Part shown: piece after piece, positions 19,421 to 29,800 of the stretch
Layout of the letters: every line of letters begins with the position of its first letter
How positions within the stretch are numbered: the first letter of the stretch is position 1
Source: Laspinema palackyanum D2c
GTDB lineage: Bacteria > Cyanobacteriota > Cyanobacteriia > Cyanobacteriales > Laspinemataceae
Length of the DNA stretch: 64,000 bases
Direction: 5' to 3'
Assembly: GCF_025370875.1 (NCBI RefSeq)
Contig: NZ_JAMXFD010000019.1
Span: 1-64,000 of the forward strand
Translations under genes and position numbers: made by a program
Notes under the pieces: model-generated
Told to the model about the DNA's origin: nothing
Databases searched by the model: none
Seen by the model: the letters and a program-made list of their open reading frames with translations, nothing else

Positions 19421-20269
19421 CTAATCCGACTTAATTGCGACAAAATCGTAACTGCCGAAAATTTTCAGAGTCTCCGTGTGGGAACGTAATTCCTGGAACG
19501 CTGATTCCACCGAGGCTTTTCGAGAATCGCATTCTAAATCCAGAAAAAACAAATATTCCCCAAGCGATCGCTTAGTGGGGCGAGATTCAATTCGACTTAA
19601 ATTAATCCCCCGACTGGCAAAGACTTGGAGAGGTTGAGACAGTGCACCGGGAAGATTCGCCGGGACGCTAAAGCCCAAAGAGGTATAAGCCCCCCCGGGA
19701 GAGGGTTGTAAACTCACCACCCAAAACCGAGTGCAGTTATCCGGGCGATCGTTAATCGGAAAAGCGATGATGGGGAGATCGTAAAGTTCAGCAGCGCGTT
19801 GAGAAGAAATCGCCGCAGCGAAGCGATCGCCCTCTAACTGTTGCACCGCCTCCGTGGTAGAATTCGTCGGAATTAACTGCACTGTAGGGAGAAACTGTTC
19901 CAACCATCCTTGACATTGAGCTAACGCTTGGGGATGAGAATACACTGTTTTAATCGCTGACAACTCTTGGACGGGGGAAATCAGCGCATGGGAGATTGGC
20001 AACACCAGGGCCCGCTGAATTTGCAGACTATCTAACTGCCAGATGGCATCTAGGGTCATCGGCACACTGCCTTCCAGGGAATTTTCCACGGGTACCACTG
20101 CCCGTTGAGCCTGCGATCGGGCAACAGCGCGTAACGTTTGGGAGATACTGGGATAGGGACACAACAGACATTCCTCCCCCGTATCTTGCTGCAACTGGTC
20201 CACATAAGCGATCGCTGCCGCTTCGGAATAGGTGCCTGGAGGCCCTAAATAGGCAATGGATACAGTCAT
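19421..20269 (-). CDS. pheA: Prephenate dehydratase
   Basis: Converts prephenate to phenylpyruvate in phenylalanine synthesis. The 282-residue monofunctional form (no chorismate mutase domain) begins MTVSIAYLGPPGTYSEAAA. The catalytic-site NCTRFWV motif lies near residue 185. The C-terminal ACT domain, with GALSQPLQVFASRGINLSRIESRP, is the part that binds Phe for feedback inhibition. It stands alone on the minus strand, 338 bases from the divergent DUF1997 pair. No trp/phe leader peptide or attenuator was seen upstream. Confidence 0.95.
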   Translation of the reverse strand: MTVSIAYLGPPGTYSEAAAIAYVDQLQQDTGEECLLCPYPSISQTLRAVARSQAQRAVVPVENSLEGSVPMTLDAIWQLDSLQIQRALVLPISHALISPVQELSAIKTVYSHPQALAQCQGWLEQFLPTVQLIPTNSTTEAVQQLEGDRFAAAISSQRAAELYDLPIIAFPINDRPDNCTRFWVVSLQPSPGGAYTSLGFSVPANLPGALSQPLQVFASRGINLSRIESRPTKRSLGEYLFFLDLECDSRKASVESAFQELRSHTETLKIFGSYDFVAIKSD

Positions 20270-20607
20270 CGCAGATTTCCTCAGTTAACTCGGTTCTTTT
20301 TGAAACATAGCAAAAGGGCGAACACCAGAAAACTCCAAACAGTTGGGTTGATTGATGTGGGTGCGCCGGTCAAACTTTCAGCGGTGAGATTATCCCAATC
20401 GGTTAAGTTTTTTACGGATTTTCTCAGAAATAAAGTAAGATTAACGGCAAGTTAAAGCGGTTATTCTACTAGCGCCTTGGTCATTTCCCGTATTTAATCA
20501 CCAAATGGCCCAGAATAAAGCCTGATCTGCCAAAGTTTACAGATTGTTAAAAAATATAAATTTTGATAGCGTAGTGATTAATAAACCTCACCCTGAGTTT
20601 AACCCCC
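20270..20607. other. Divergent promoter region pheA / DUF1997
   Basis: No gene is seen. An AT-rich block at 20535-20590 just before the first DUF1997 gene is the likely promoter area. Hexamers are not clear enough to call. Confidence 0.45.
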
Positions 20608-21198
20608 ATGCATAATATCCGGTTTGTCGCATCTCAGTCGGTGTCCATACCTGTTCCCATCCAACCTGTTCCGATTCAACATTACCTGCGCCAACCGCAA
20701 CGGTTGATTCGGGCGCTTGTGGATCCGACTCGCACCGAACAAATCGGGAAAGAGCGGTTTAGATTAAAAATGCGTCCCTTAGAGTTTCTGATGCTGCGGA
20801 TTCAACCGACGGTGGATCTGAGAGTCTGGGCAAAACCGGATGGGACTGTTCATTTGGTTTCCGTGGGGAGTGAAATCCGAGGGATTGAATATATTGATCG
20901 CCGCTTTTGCCTGGATCTGGTTGGGAAACTCTCCCCAGTGGAAGAAGGGGGGGTGACTTATTTGAAGGGAAAAGCAGATTTAGTGGTAGAGGTAGATTTG
21001 CCACCGCCGTTGTGGATGGCCCCAAAATCTTTATTGGAAACTACGGGGAATGGATTGCTTAAGAGTGTCTTGTTAACGATTAAGCAACGGTTGATGCACC
21101 AGTTGTTGCTGGATTATCGTCATTGGGCATCGGATGCCACCGAGTCGGAGTTGGCAGTGGGGAGTCAGGTGCTCTCGCCGAATACACCCCCGGCATAA
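20608..21198 (+). CDS. DUF1997 family protein, copy 1
   Basis: A 196-residue soluble protein of the DUF1997 family, found in cyanobacteria and plastids, function unknown. The conserved pattern FRLKMRPLEFLMLRIQPTVDLRVWA, then GIEYIDRRFCLDLVG, then VDLPPPLWMAPKSLLETTGNGLL is visible. The carrier-like helix-grip look is an impression only. A paralogue follows 103 bases downstream in the same direction, so the pair is probably co-transcribed. The tail after residue 178 (ATESELAVGS) is poorly conserved. Confidence 0.85.
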   Translation: MHNIRFVASQSVSIPVPIQPVPIQHYLRQPQRLIRALVDPTRTEQIGKERFRLKMRPLEFLMLRIQPTVDLRVWAKPDGTVHLVSVGSEIRGIEYIDRRFCLDLVGKLSPVEEGGVTYLKGKADLVVEVDLPPPLWMAPKSLLETTGNGLLKSVLLTIKQRLMHQLLLDYRHWASDATESELAVGSQVLSPNTPPA

Positions 21199-21301
21199 GG
21201 GCAGGTTCCGTCCTAGGGTACAAAGAAAATATTGCCAATAAGTTTAAACTAATGTAAGGTTTATGAAACCCGCTTAACAAATATTAATAGAGTCTCCTCC
21301 C

Positions 21302-21856
21302 ATGTACTATCAGTTTGTTGCCACACAATCGGTTGATCTGGCTGTTCCACAGCAACCTGTAGAGATTGAGAGGTATTTGCAGTCCCCTGAACGGATTGTT
21401 AGGGCGATCGCAGATCCAAGCTGCATCGAACAGTTAAGTAGCAATTGCTACCGGCTGACAATGCGCCCCTTAAACTTCTTTACTTTAAAAATTGAACCCA
21501 CCGTAGACCTCAAGGTTTGGGCGGATGGGGAAGGCACGATTTGTTTAGAATCCGTAGGCTGTAATTTGCGGGGGATTGAAACCATTAACGAACACTTCCA
21601 ATTAGAACTGAGTGGGACAATGGAAGCCTATCGCCATCAAGGGAAGACTTATTTAGGAGGGGATGCAGAGTTAGGATTAACCATTTACCTACCCCCACCG
21701 TTTTCGATGATGCCGAAATCCATGATTCAAAGTACGGGGAATAATTTACTCGGAAATGTCCTGCTGAAAATGAAGCAAGGATTAATGCAGCAGTTATTAT
21801 TAGATTACAAAACTTGGGCAACCGCCGAGCAAGGTCAAGAACTGGTGGCAGCATAG
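21302..21856 (+). CDS. DUF1997 family protein, copy 2
   Basis: A 184-residue paralogue of the preceding gene, with the same order of motifs: YRLTMRPLNFFTLKIEPTVDLKVWA, GIETINEHFQLELSG, IYLPPPFSMMPKSMIQSTGNNLL. The two have clearly diverged (roughly half of positions alike by eye), so the tandem duplication is old and both are probably functional. Function is unknown. The start ATG 21302 aligns with that of copy 1 (MYYQFVATQSV against MHNIRFVASQSV). Confidence 0.85.
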   Translation: MYYQFVATQSVDLAVPQQPVEIERYLQSPERIVRAIADPSCIEQLSSNCYRLTMRPLNFFTLKIEPTVDLKVWADGEGTICLESVGCNLRGIETINEHFQLELSGTMEAYRHQGKTYLGGDAELGLTIYLPPPFSMMPKSMIQSTGNNLLGNVLLKMKQGLMQQLLLDYKTWATAEQGQELVAA

Positions 21857-22563
21857 ATCAGGACCCAGGAGGTTGGGACAGGAGTTGAGAGTTGGGACCA
21901 GAAACCAAGTTTCCCGGACAGAAGGGGTTGCTTTATGGTCAGATTCCTGTCCCCACGCTTCAGGCAGAAGAGAAAGTCTGTAGGGGCAATTCCGGCGGGA
22001 TTGTCCCTACTAGGTCCTCAATGAGCCAGAGGATGGGCTAGTGCTACAAATTTAATCATTTTTTAAGAGATAAAATCCAGAAAGAGGTTAATCTGGTTGC
22101 AGGGTTGGCGATCGCACCGCGCACAGAAGACTCACCGGATCAAGCCTAGTTTAACGGGCAGAACCTCACCTGCGTTACCCCAGGTGGGGGGAAACTTCTA
22201 TGAGAACAAGCTAAATAGCCAGACCCGGGTAATGCGATTGTGGCGACAGATTGCCATTGACTCATCGGGCTGTCGAGAATAAGATATGGGTAGCATTTGA
22301 TTTTAATCCAAAAATGGGCTCAGGAAAAGATACCTGGGTCCCTACCCCTTCGTGATCGACCCGTGTCTGACCCATTGAGTAGAGAGTACCCTAGGTCAAC
22401 CGGATGGGGAATTAACCCGAACCCGATGCGTCATGAACGATTCAAGGCGATCGCAACCGCGAGGATGCCGGAGACTGTTTTTACAGCAGTGAGGGCGAGT
22501 TCCTGGTTTGTGTTAATCCCGCCAAAATTAAGCTGGAGTTATTTTAATTAGAGCGATTGTAAA
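21857..22563. other. Gene-free region with small palindrome
   Basis: No supported gene. An imperfect inverted repeat, GTAGGGGCAAT (21980-21990) with ATTGTCCCTAC (22000-22010), is of a type common in these genomes. Short plus-strand frames at 22097 and 22297 have no family features. The final 60 bases before 22564 probably belong to the left side of the broken IS630 element. Confidence 0.5.
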
Positions 22564-23058
22564 ATGGCGAACACTCTCAAGTTAGATATCAAAGAACCAG
22601 CGGATGAACTCAAAACTCGGTTCAAAAAAGAGGCGAACGCTCAAAAAAAAGAAAGACTACACGCTTTGTACTTGCTAAAATCCGGTAAAGTCACCACCTT
22701 AGAATCCCTTTCAAGACTGCTATCGAGAGATACCTCAACCCTCTATCGCTGGTTTCAGAAGTACAAACAGGAAGGGTTAGACGGATTACTCAAAGTTTAT
22801 AAACCCGCTGGGAGACCGATTACCATTCCCCCAGAGGCCCTAGAAAAACTGCAATTAAGAATTCAAAGCGAAGAAGGGTTTAAAAGCTATGGAGAAATTC
22901 AATCTTGGTTGAAAGAAGCCTGTGGAGTCGATGTAGATTATCATGTAGTTTATCGAGCCGTTCGCTATAAATTCAAAGGAAAATTTAAGTTGAACAGGCG
23001 GTCCAGGTCGAGAAGACCTTCGCGGGTTTCAGCGTTGCAACTTAGCTCATCGACTTGA
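22564..23058 (+). pseudogene. Truncated IS630-family transposase (N-terminal part only)
   Basis: About 145 residues match the start of IS630-type transposases: a Lys/Glu-rich beginning, a helix-turn-helix (LESLSRLLSRDTSTLYRWFQKYKQEGLDGL), a Gly-Arg-Pro linker and a second winged-helix part (GFKSYGEIQSWLKEACGVDVDYHVVYRAVRYKFKGKFKL). After base 23000 the family sequence stops and an unrelated Arg/Ser-rich tail ends the frame at 23058. The DDE catalytic domain (another 180-200 residues) is absent from all frames that follow, so it cannot transpose. Confidence 0.8.
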
Positions 23059-23088
23059 ATTGAATGAAATCAGCCGATAAATCGACTA

Positions 23089-23136
23089 GCGAGTTATTTC
23101 GTGTTTTTCACTCAAAGAAATCACGAAATAGCTCGC
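23089..23136. repeat. 15-bp inverted repeat beside the broken transposase
   Basis: GCGAGTTATTTCGTG (23089-23103) pairs with CACGAAATAGCTCGC (23122-23136) with one mismatch. No T-run follows. It lies between the IS630 remnant and the end of the chemotaxis operon and could be a leftover element end or a weak bidirectional terminator. Confidence 0.5.
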
Positions 23137-23303
23137 TTAGTTTATTCCAAACTATTCTAGTTAACTATTCTAGTTATTTAGGGGAAGTTTTTCAGTCGAA
23201 TCAAACCAATGACACCGAGATAAAGTCGCCATTTAATGCGTTATTTCTTTACCTGATTCTGACCTATAAAAACTACAAACAAGGGATAGGGGTTGCCTGC
23301 ACA

Positions 23304-23933
23304 TTAAGAACAAGGAACCGCTATAGAAGCCCAAGTTTCAATGGCCTTAATTAAGCAAGAAATAGAGACAACCCCGGACACAAATACCAGATGAGTGGGT
23401 ACAGATTTATCATGAAATTGTAATAAAATATCAACCACGAGAGCGTAACGAAACTCATTCTTGCTGAGGGTGAGAGATTCCGTCAGGGAAAGGAGGTGTT
23501 CAATATCGAAGGACGGAATAGAAAACGAAAGTTGTCGTTGAAGCATTTTGCTTAACATCCCTAAATAGGCATTTAAAACAACATTTCCGATTTCAGTGAG
23601 AATCTCACAATCTGACGCATCAAGGCGATGAGGGAGTATTTCCAAATTTTTTCTGAATAGATTAGACAACATCAAAGCATAGTAATAATCCACCAATAAC
23701 AGAGCATCACCGGTGATAGAACCCGTAAATAACTGATGAATTGTTGCAACTTGGTTCGGTAAAATTTCCGAAAATTCAGGACCTAATCCACTGAGTGTAT
23801 GAAGGGAAACATTAGAGACATGGACCACGACCGGGAAACCAATGAGTTCCGAAAGAGAGGCAGCTGTCCGTCGGGCTAAGGCCATTTGGGTAAATTCGGT
23901 TAATCCATTTTTTTGTGTTTCAGTCAGTAGCAT
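23304..23933 (-). CDS. cheC: CheC-like phosphatase of the chemotaxis operon
   Basis: CheC/CheX/FliY proteins dephosphorylate CheY-P. This 209-residue protein has one recognisable active-site set, ExxN followed by 22 residues and Pro (ILTEIGN...SIP, about residues 113-140). A second set, present in classical CheC, is not seen, so it is closer to single-site forms. It is the last gene of the minus-strand cheY-cheA-cheW-mcp-PAS/HEAT-cheR-cheB-cheC series, 300 bases after cheB, and could have its own promoter. The N-terminus (MLLTETQKNGLTEFTQMALARRTAASLSELIG) is typical of the family. Confidence 0.85.
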   Translation of the reverse strand: MLLTETQKNGLTEFTQMALARRTAASLSELIGFPVVVHVSNVSLHTLSGLGPEFSEILPNQVATIHQLFTGSITGDALLLVDYYYALMLSNLFRKNLEILPHRLDASDCEILTEIGNVVLNAYLGMLSKMLQRQLSFSIPSFDIEHLLSLTESLTLSKNEFRYALVVDILLQFHDKSVPTHLVFVSGVVSISCLIKAIETWASIAVPCS

Positions 23934-24233
23934 TGTTCACCTCTATGTTGCTAATTAAATTGAATCAGGCTAGTATCCAAAACAGTTAAGGGGAATCTTC
24001 CCTGGAAAACTGCGGGGGTATTACTGCCCTAAACCCAAAATTCTCAACCCTGAAATGAGCGGCCCTAAACGGAGCAATTGAAACTTCCTAGCCACCGATC
24101 GCGAAGAAAGACGCCAAGAAAGAAATTTGAGAGAAACCAGAGTAAACTGTTTTTCTCTTAAACCCGAAACCTAACCATAGCCAACCCATCTGGGGCGTTT
24201 CCTTGCCCTCACAAGAAACAACCCCGGTGGGGA

Positions 24234-25292
24234 TTACAGCCGGTCAAGAATCGCCTGTGCCATGCAATCTAAGGTTAAAGAGCGGTCACTTAAGCCCGCT
24301 TCGACGACCGATCGCGGCATTCCGTAGACGATACAGCTTTCCTCCGCTTCGGTAAAAATGGATCCACCGCGAGATTTAATCCAAGCCGCACCCTGAGTGC
24401 CATCGGAACCCATCCCCGTCATCACCACCCCCAAAACGCGATCGCCAAACACCTCTGCGGCGGATTGAAACATCACATCCACCGACGGACGATGGAGGGT
24501 ATCGAAGGGGCGAGCATCCAGGTGCGTCCTCACTGTGCCATCACTGTGGCGAACAAACGTTAAATGCCGTCCGGCAGCGGCGATGAACACAACCCCGGGT
24601 TCGAGCAATGCCCCTTCCGAGGCTTCTACAACCTTCATCAACGACATCTCATTCAGTCGTTTTGCATACATGGAGGTATAACCCACAGGCATATGTAACA
24701 CGATCGCCACAGGCACTGGTAAATCCGCCGGTAACTGACCGACTAAAAAAGCCAGGGCCTGGGGTCCCCCGGTAGAAATCCCGATCGCCACGAGGTCCAC
24801 CACCCCAGATGAAGGGGAGGAAGGCATCACCTTACTCAATTGAATCGGACGTTCCGAGATCACCGGCAGACGATTCAAGGGAACATTGGCAGCCGCTTTC
24901 ACCTTTTCAATCAACTCATTGCTGATCTCAAAAATCTTTTCATTCGCCAACGCCGTCGGCTTTTGCAAAAAGTCAACAGCCCCAGCATCCAGTGCCGCGA
25001 GTACCTGTTCACCCCCTTCACTGGCAATACTAATAATCACCACGGGAAGCGGACGACGAGCCATTTGTTTTTGCAAAAATTCTACCCCGTCCATTTCGGG
25101 CATGATCAAGTCTAAAGTAACCACATCCGGGTTCAAAGTTTCGATCGCCTCCAATGCTTCCACTCCGTCTCGGGCCGTTCCCACCACTTCAAGAAATGGA
25201 GAACGGGATAACATTTGCTTGACCACCTTGCGGACATAAGCTGAATCATCCACTACCAACACTCGTACAACTTTCTTCATATCGCTCCCCAT
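24234..25292 (-). CDS. cheB: CheB chemoreceptor glutamate methylesterase
   Basis: Removes methyl groups from receptor glutamates and so provides adaptation together with CheR. The receiver domain carries phospho-acceptor Asp61 (TLDLIMPEMDG) and the Lys of FLQKP. A linker follows, then the esterase domain with the catalytic triad Ser173 (GISTGG), His200 (LHMP) and Asp297 (MTGMGSDG). The length of 352 residues is normal. An in-frame Met at residue 5 is an equally good start. It lies 128 bases after cheR. Presence of a full CheB indicates that the soluble receptor in this operon is meant to be reversibly methylated. Confidence 0.95.
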   Translation of the reverse strand: MGSDMKKVVRVLVVDDSAYVRKVVKQMLSRSPFLEVVGTARDGVEALEAIETLNPDVVTLDLIMPEMDGVEFLQKQMARRPLPVVIISIASEGGEQVLAALDAGAVDFLQKPTALANEKIFEISNELIEKVKAAANVPLNRLPVISERPIQLSKVMPSSPSSGVVDLVAIGISTGGPQALAFLVGQLPADLPVPVAIVLHMPVGYTSMYAKRLNEMSLMKVVEASEGALLEPGVVFIAAAGRHLTFVRHSDGTVRTHLDARPFDTLHRPSVDVMFQSAAEVFGDRVLGVVMTGMGSDGTQGAAWIKSRGGSIFTEAEESCIVYGMPRSVVEAGLSDRSLTLDCMAQAILDRL

Positions 25293-25420
25293 TGATTAAA
25301 CTCTTGACGTTAATGAATTGGACTTGATTTCATCCTTTTTTATCTTAAAAATAGAAATTATCCAATTTACTTCTTTTTAATTTAAAGGATAGTTAACAAA
25401 ATATCGAGCCGGTCCAGACC

Positions 25421-26311
25421 CTAACCTTTACTCGCTTTCTCCTTTACATAAACAAAAGCACCGCCAATTTCTCGCAAATCGAAATCGCTATTCAGTTTCA
25501 GCAGGGATTCAGAAGCCCCTAAAAATAAATAAGCGCGATTGGGCATCCTCTGGTAAAAATAATCAACAGTTTTCCGAATAGAATCCGGAGAAAAGTAAAT
25601 AAATACATTCCGGCAAAAAATGATATCCGCTTGACTGAACCGTTCAATTTCTGACTGATTCATTAAATTGGCAACATTCCATTGAATGCGTTTGTGCACA
25701 GACGAACAGACTTGCCAACCGAATTCTGATTTGGTAAAGTATTTCTCTTGGAGGGACTCCGGGAAGTTGCGAAAAGACCGCTCTCGATAAACCCCCGTTC
25801 GAGCTTTAGCGATCGCCCCATTAGCAGCATCCGATGCATACAATTCAATCGGTAAGCGTTCAAACCATCCCCCTTGCTCCAATGCCATCACAATCGAGAG
25901 AGGTTCTTCTCCCGTCGCACAAGCAGCACTCCAAATCCGCAGGGGTTTGGAAGAAAACGAGTAGGACCCCCCCGGGGTAAAAGTCCCTCGACGCTCCGCC
26001 AAATATTGGGGTAACAACACCTCAACGAGAGCCGTTAATGCATCGCTTTCTCTCCAAAAAAAAGTTTCCTGTACTGAAAGAACATCAATAACAGCCTTCC
26101 ACTCAGCCGTGGCGCTCGCATCGTATTTTAGCAGATAGTAATAATCTAAAAATGAATTCAACCCGCAATCAATCACGCGAGGCGTCAGCTTGTCTGCTAA
26201 AATTTCTCGCTTGTCATTTTCATAGAATAAACCCGCCCGTTCATGAATTAAATCTCGCAGAATAGTAAAAACACTATCCGTCAACTGTAAAGGCTGTGGA
26301 AAAAATCTCAT
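25421..26311 (-). CDS. cheR: CheR chemoreceptor methyltransferase
   Basis: SAM-dependent methylation of receptor glutamates. The family region begins at the Met at 26311 (MRFFPQPLQLTDSVFTILRDLIHERAGL, 296 residues). The frame is open to an earlier Met at 26368. The N-terminal helical domain is followed by the SAM-binding motif RIWSAACATGEEPLSI (around residue 125), then DIIFCRNVFIYF and LFLGASESL. No TPR extension is present, unlike the second CheR at 58.3 kb. It precedes cheB. Between it and the upstream PAS-HEAT gene is a 500-base spacer with heptamer repeats. Confidence 0.95.
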   Translation of the reverse strand: MRFFPQPLQLTDSVFTILRDLIHERAGLFYENDKREILADKLTPRVIDCGLNSFLDYYYLLKYDASATAEWKAVIDVLSVQETFFWRESDALTALVEVLLPQYLAERRGTFTPGGSYSFSSKPLRIWSAACATGEEPLSIVMALEQGGWFERLPIELYASDAANGAIAKARTGVYRERSFRNFPESLQEKYFTKSEFGWQVCSSVHKRIQWNVANLMNQSEIERFSQADIIFCRNVFIYFSPDSIRKTVDYFYQRMPNRAYLFLGASESLLKLNSDFDLREIGGAFVYVKEKASKG

Positions 26312-26811
26312 GGCTAGAATATAAAAATAGACAAATCTTTCATGAGACGCAACATCCCGGACTTTCATTAATTGCTGTATATCGAAAACGATCGAAAGCT
26401 TTCAGGGGGGAATGAGATCAAACAGAGCAGAAACCCCGAATAGGCCCAAACACTTCGGACTCATACCAAATCCGGTTGTCTCAAGTCGGTTTTCGTATAA
26501 GAACCCAGCGTAGGCCGGCTAATTTCACAAACCCCTGAGCTTTTCTATAACGAAACTGCACTTTAGAGTGCGGGTTTTTACAGACCTATCAGTACCGAAT
26601 TTAGGATCAGGAGTAGCTCTTTTGTCAAGACACCCGATGGTTTTCCCTGCAAGAACCTACCCCCGGCTAAGCCGAAAATTGCCCCGAGATTGGAAAAACC
26701 AATGGCCAATGACGGTTCTTTGTTATTTGTTATTTGTCCTTTGTTATTTGTTCTTAATCCAGGAACCAATGACCAGTGACCAACGACCAGTGACCAATGA
26801 CCAGTGACCCA
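26312..26811. repeat. PAS-HEAT / cheR spacer with heptamer arrays
   Basis: Two heptamer tracts lie head to head: five TTTGTTA-type units at 26719-26753 and six AATGACC/AGTGACC-type units at 26768-26809. The second ends two bases before the stop codon of the PAS-HEAT gene. The rest (26312-26700) has no recognisable gene and could hold an internal promoter for cheR. Confidence 0.75.
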
Positions 26812-29800
26812 TCAGCTTTGCAGAACCTTACGGGCAGCGCGACGAACCGTAGTATCCGAATCAGTCCGGGCCAAAATCACTAACTTATCCTCACAGGCAT
26901 GGTTGCCGAGATGCCCCAGGGCGGTAACTGCGGCAAGGCGGACATGAGGATCACTATCATCCAGAGCCAAAATCAACAATTCAGATGCCTCTGGATGCTT
27001 CAAGCGGGTGAGAATTTCCACTACGGCGGTGCGGACAGCAGGATGGACATGGCGTAGACCCCGACCGATCGCCTCAATATAAGCCTCAATGGAAACAATC
27101 CCGGAATGCTCTCGGGAATGCTTGAGGCGGTTGCTCTGATGGGTCCCGCCACGGGTGGCTAAGGTTTGAATGCAGGTATCCCGGCAGGTCGGGTCCACGG
27201 TCAAATCCAGCAGTGAGGCCACAGCGGAGGGTGTCCCCATGCGCGCGAGGGAGTCGATCGCCGCTGTGACCACCCGGGTCTCTGGGTCGGCGGCCCCCAA
27301 CCATTGCAGTGCAACTCCGGCTTCTGTGCCACCGCGCTCTTTAAAAGCTTGCAAGGCATCCAGACGCCGTTCTGCCTGGGGCGAATTCAAGGCATTTAAG
27401 AGGGGCGCGAGGGCGCTGGGATGCTCAATCCGCCCCAAGGCGCGTAAGGCGGCCCGGACCAAATCCTCATCCTGCCCGTCTTCTTCGGCGATCGCAGCTA
27501 AAATCGGCACGGCTTTGTCTGAACCCCAATAACCCAAAGCCTCGGTGGCTGAAGCCCGCACGGGAAAAGCCGGGTCGTGCAAGGCTAAATTTTGGAGAAT
27601 CTCAAACAAATCAGGGGTCTGACTGATGGCCGATCGCCGGGATTCTTCCCCCTCTCTCTGGGTATGGGTGAGCTTAGAGGTGGCGGATACGGCATAGTAT
27701 CGAACCCAAGAATCTTCGTCGGCGAGTGCTTCCAACAAATATTCATAAGCGGCGAGATGTTCAATTTCCCCGCAAGCCCGAGCTGCGGCAGCCCGGACTG
27801 TGGGGGTGTCTTGACGGAGGGCTTGTTGGAGCACTCCCAAGGCCCGTTCTTCTTGCTCTAAATAAGGCAGATGCTCGATGGCCGCGCGCCGCACTCGTTC
27901 TTCTGGGTCCTGGCAGAGTTGAAATAAGAGGTCGATGCAGTTGGGATAGGCAAAATATCCGGCTATTTTAATGGCGGATTCTCGGACATAAGGATTCTCG
28001 TCTTTAATCAGGGTCAAGACTCGTTCCGGCATGGCGGGATGGCCGAGGGAGTTGAGGGCGGCGATGGCCCCGAGGCGAACGGAAACTTCGTGATGACCCA
28101 ATAACCCAATCAGGGCTTCATAGGAGGAGCGATCGCCGATTTGCGCTAGGGCATTGGTGGTAATCATCACCAATTCGGATTCGGTATGGAGCAACTGAGC
28201 CATTAATGCCGGAACCGCTTTCTGGCTGCCAATTCTGCCGAGGGCGACGATGGCGCAGGAGCGAGTGTCCAAATCCTCGGCATCCAGTTGGGCAATCAGC
28301 AGTTCGGCGGCTGAAGGACCGTGGCGGACTAATGCTTCTAGGACTATCTCCCGCACGGACGGTTCAGACAGCAGTTCGGCCAGGGTTTCGGCAATGGCGG
28401 GACCTTCTAACCAACCCAAAATCTGGGCTAGGGCGGATAGTTCTGGGGGGTTGGCCCCTTTTAAGGCGAGGATGAGATGATTTTGGCCCTGGGGGGAGAT
28501 GTGGGCGCGGGTGAGGTCGGCGACGTGAATGCCTTCCCCAAAGAGGGTTTGATAGCGGTGGTAAATGGCGTTGATGGCTACGGCAATTTCTTTGATGGGC
28601 TGGTGGGGTTGGTTTAATAAGAGAGCTAGGGGCTTAACGACATCGGCATCCCCCAGTTGACCGAGGGCATCGGCGACTTGGGGGCCGAGGAGTTCGTTAT
28701 GCTCCAAGAGCAGGGCGAGTCTGGGGGCAATGGTGCGATCGCCGATGCGAGTCAGGGCATCGATGGCGGGAAAGGCGAGGAAGAAATCATAAGATTCCGC
28801 GAGGGCCAATAAGGGTTCGACGGCATCTACGGCGCGCAACCGCCCCAGGGCTTCGATGGCGTGATAAATGACGTTGGTATCTGGGTCGTTGAGGACTTCG
28901 ATGAGGGCGGGAATGGCCCGGGCATCGTGACGTTCTCCTAGGGCGAGGGCGGTATAAATTCGCAGGTCTGGGTCTTCATCTTTGAGGCATTCCACGAGGG
29001 AGGGAATGGGGTCTACATCGCTGAGGACGAGGATTTGGAGAACGCTGTTGAGGACGTTGGGGTTGCGGTGTTGTTCGCGCAACATTCGCAGGAGTTCGAT
29101 GGCGATCGCTGGGTCATTTTGTTGGGCCAAGTTATCCACGGCTTCACGACGGACCCGCCAACTCAGGGTATTTTTGAGCAGGGGGAGCAGACGGGGGGCG
29201 ATGGCGGTGTCGCAAATCCGCATCAGGGCATCCAGGGCCGGGAAGGCGAGGAAGAAATCATTGGATTCAGCGATCGCCACGAGGGGTTCCACGGCTTCTT
29301 GGGAGCGTAACTGACCCAAGGCATCAATGGCGTGATAACGGACATTGGCATTGATATCCCCTAAGGCTGCAATTAGAGGGAGAACGGCTCTAGGGTCCGC
29401 CCGTTCTCCCAGGGCGAGGGCGGCATAAATGCGTAAGTCCGGGTCTTCATCTTTGAGACATTCCACTAAGGCCGGGATCATATCCACATCCGAGGCGGCT
29501 AAGACCTGAAGGACGCCATTGAGGACCCCGGGATTGCGATGTTCGTTTCGCAGGAGTTGTAATAGTTCCGAAGTGAGGTTGGGGTCGCTATCGATGGAGA
29601 GGCGATCGACTGCTTCCCGTCGCACTTGCCAATTTTTATCCTGTAAGGCTTGCAAGATGGGATGTAGAGGTCCCGAGTAAGTGCCGTCATCCGATCGCCA
29701 GTCTGGGGATTCTTCCGACGGTGAGGCTTCTGGGGGGGAATCTCTTAGGGCCGAAGGTCGCGTGAGTCTTCTTTCTTGTTCTCGTTCCTGCTCTAGGCGA

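Noticed and set aside
23064-23354. Plus-strand frame of 96 codons after the transposase remnant
   Set aside because: It contains a 15-bp inverted repeat and runs into the cheC 3' end. No homology was recognised.
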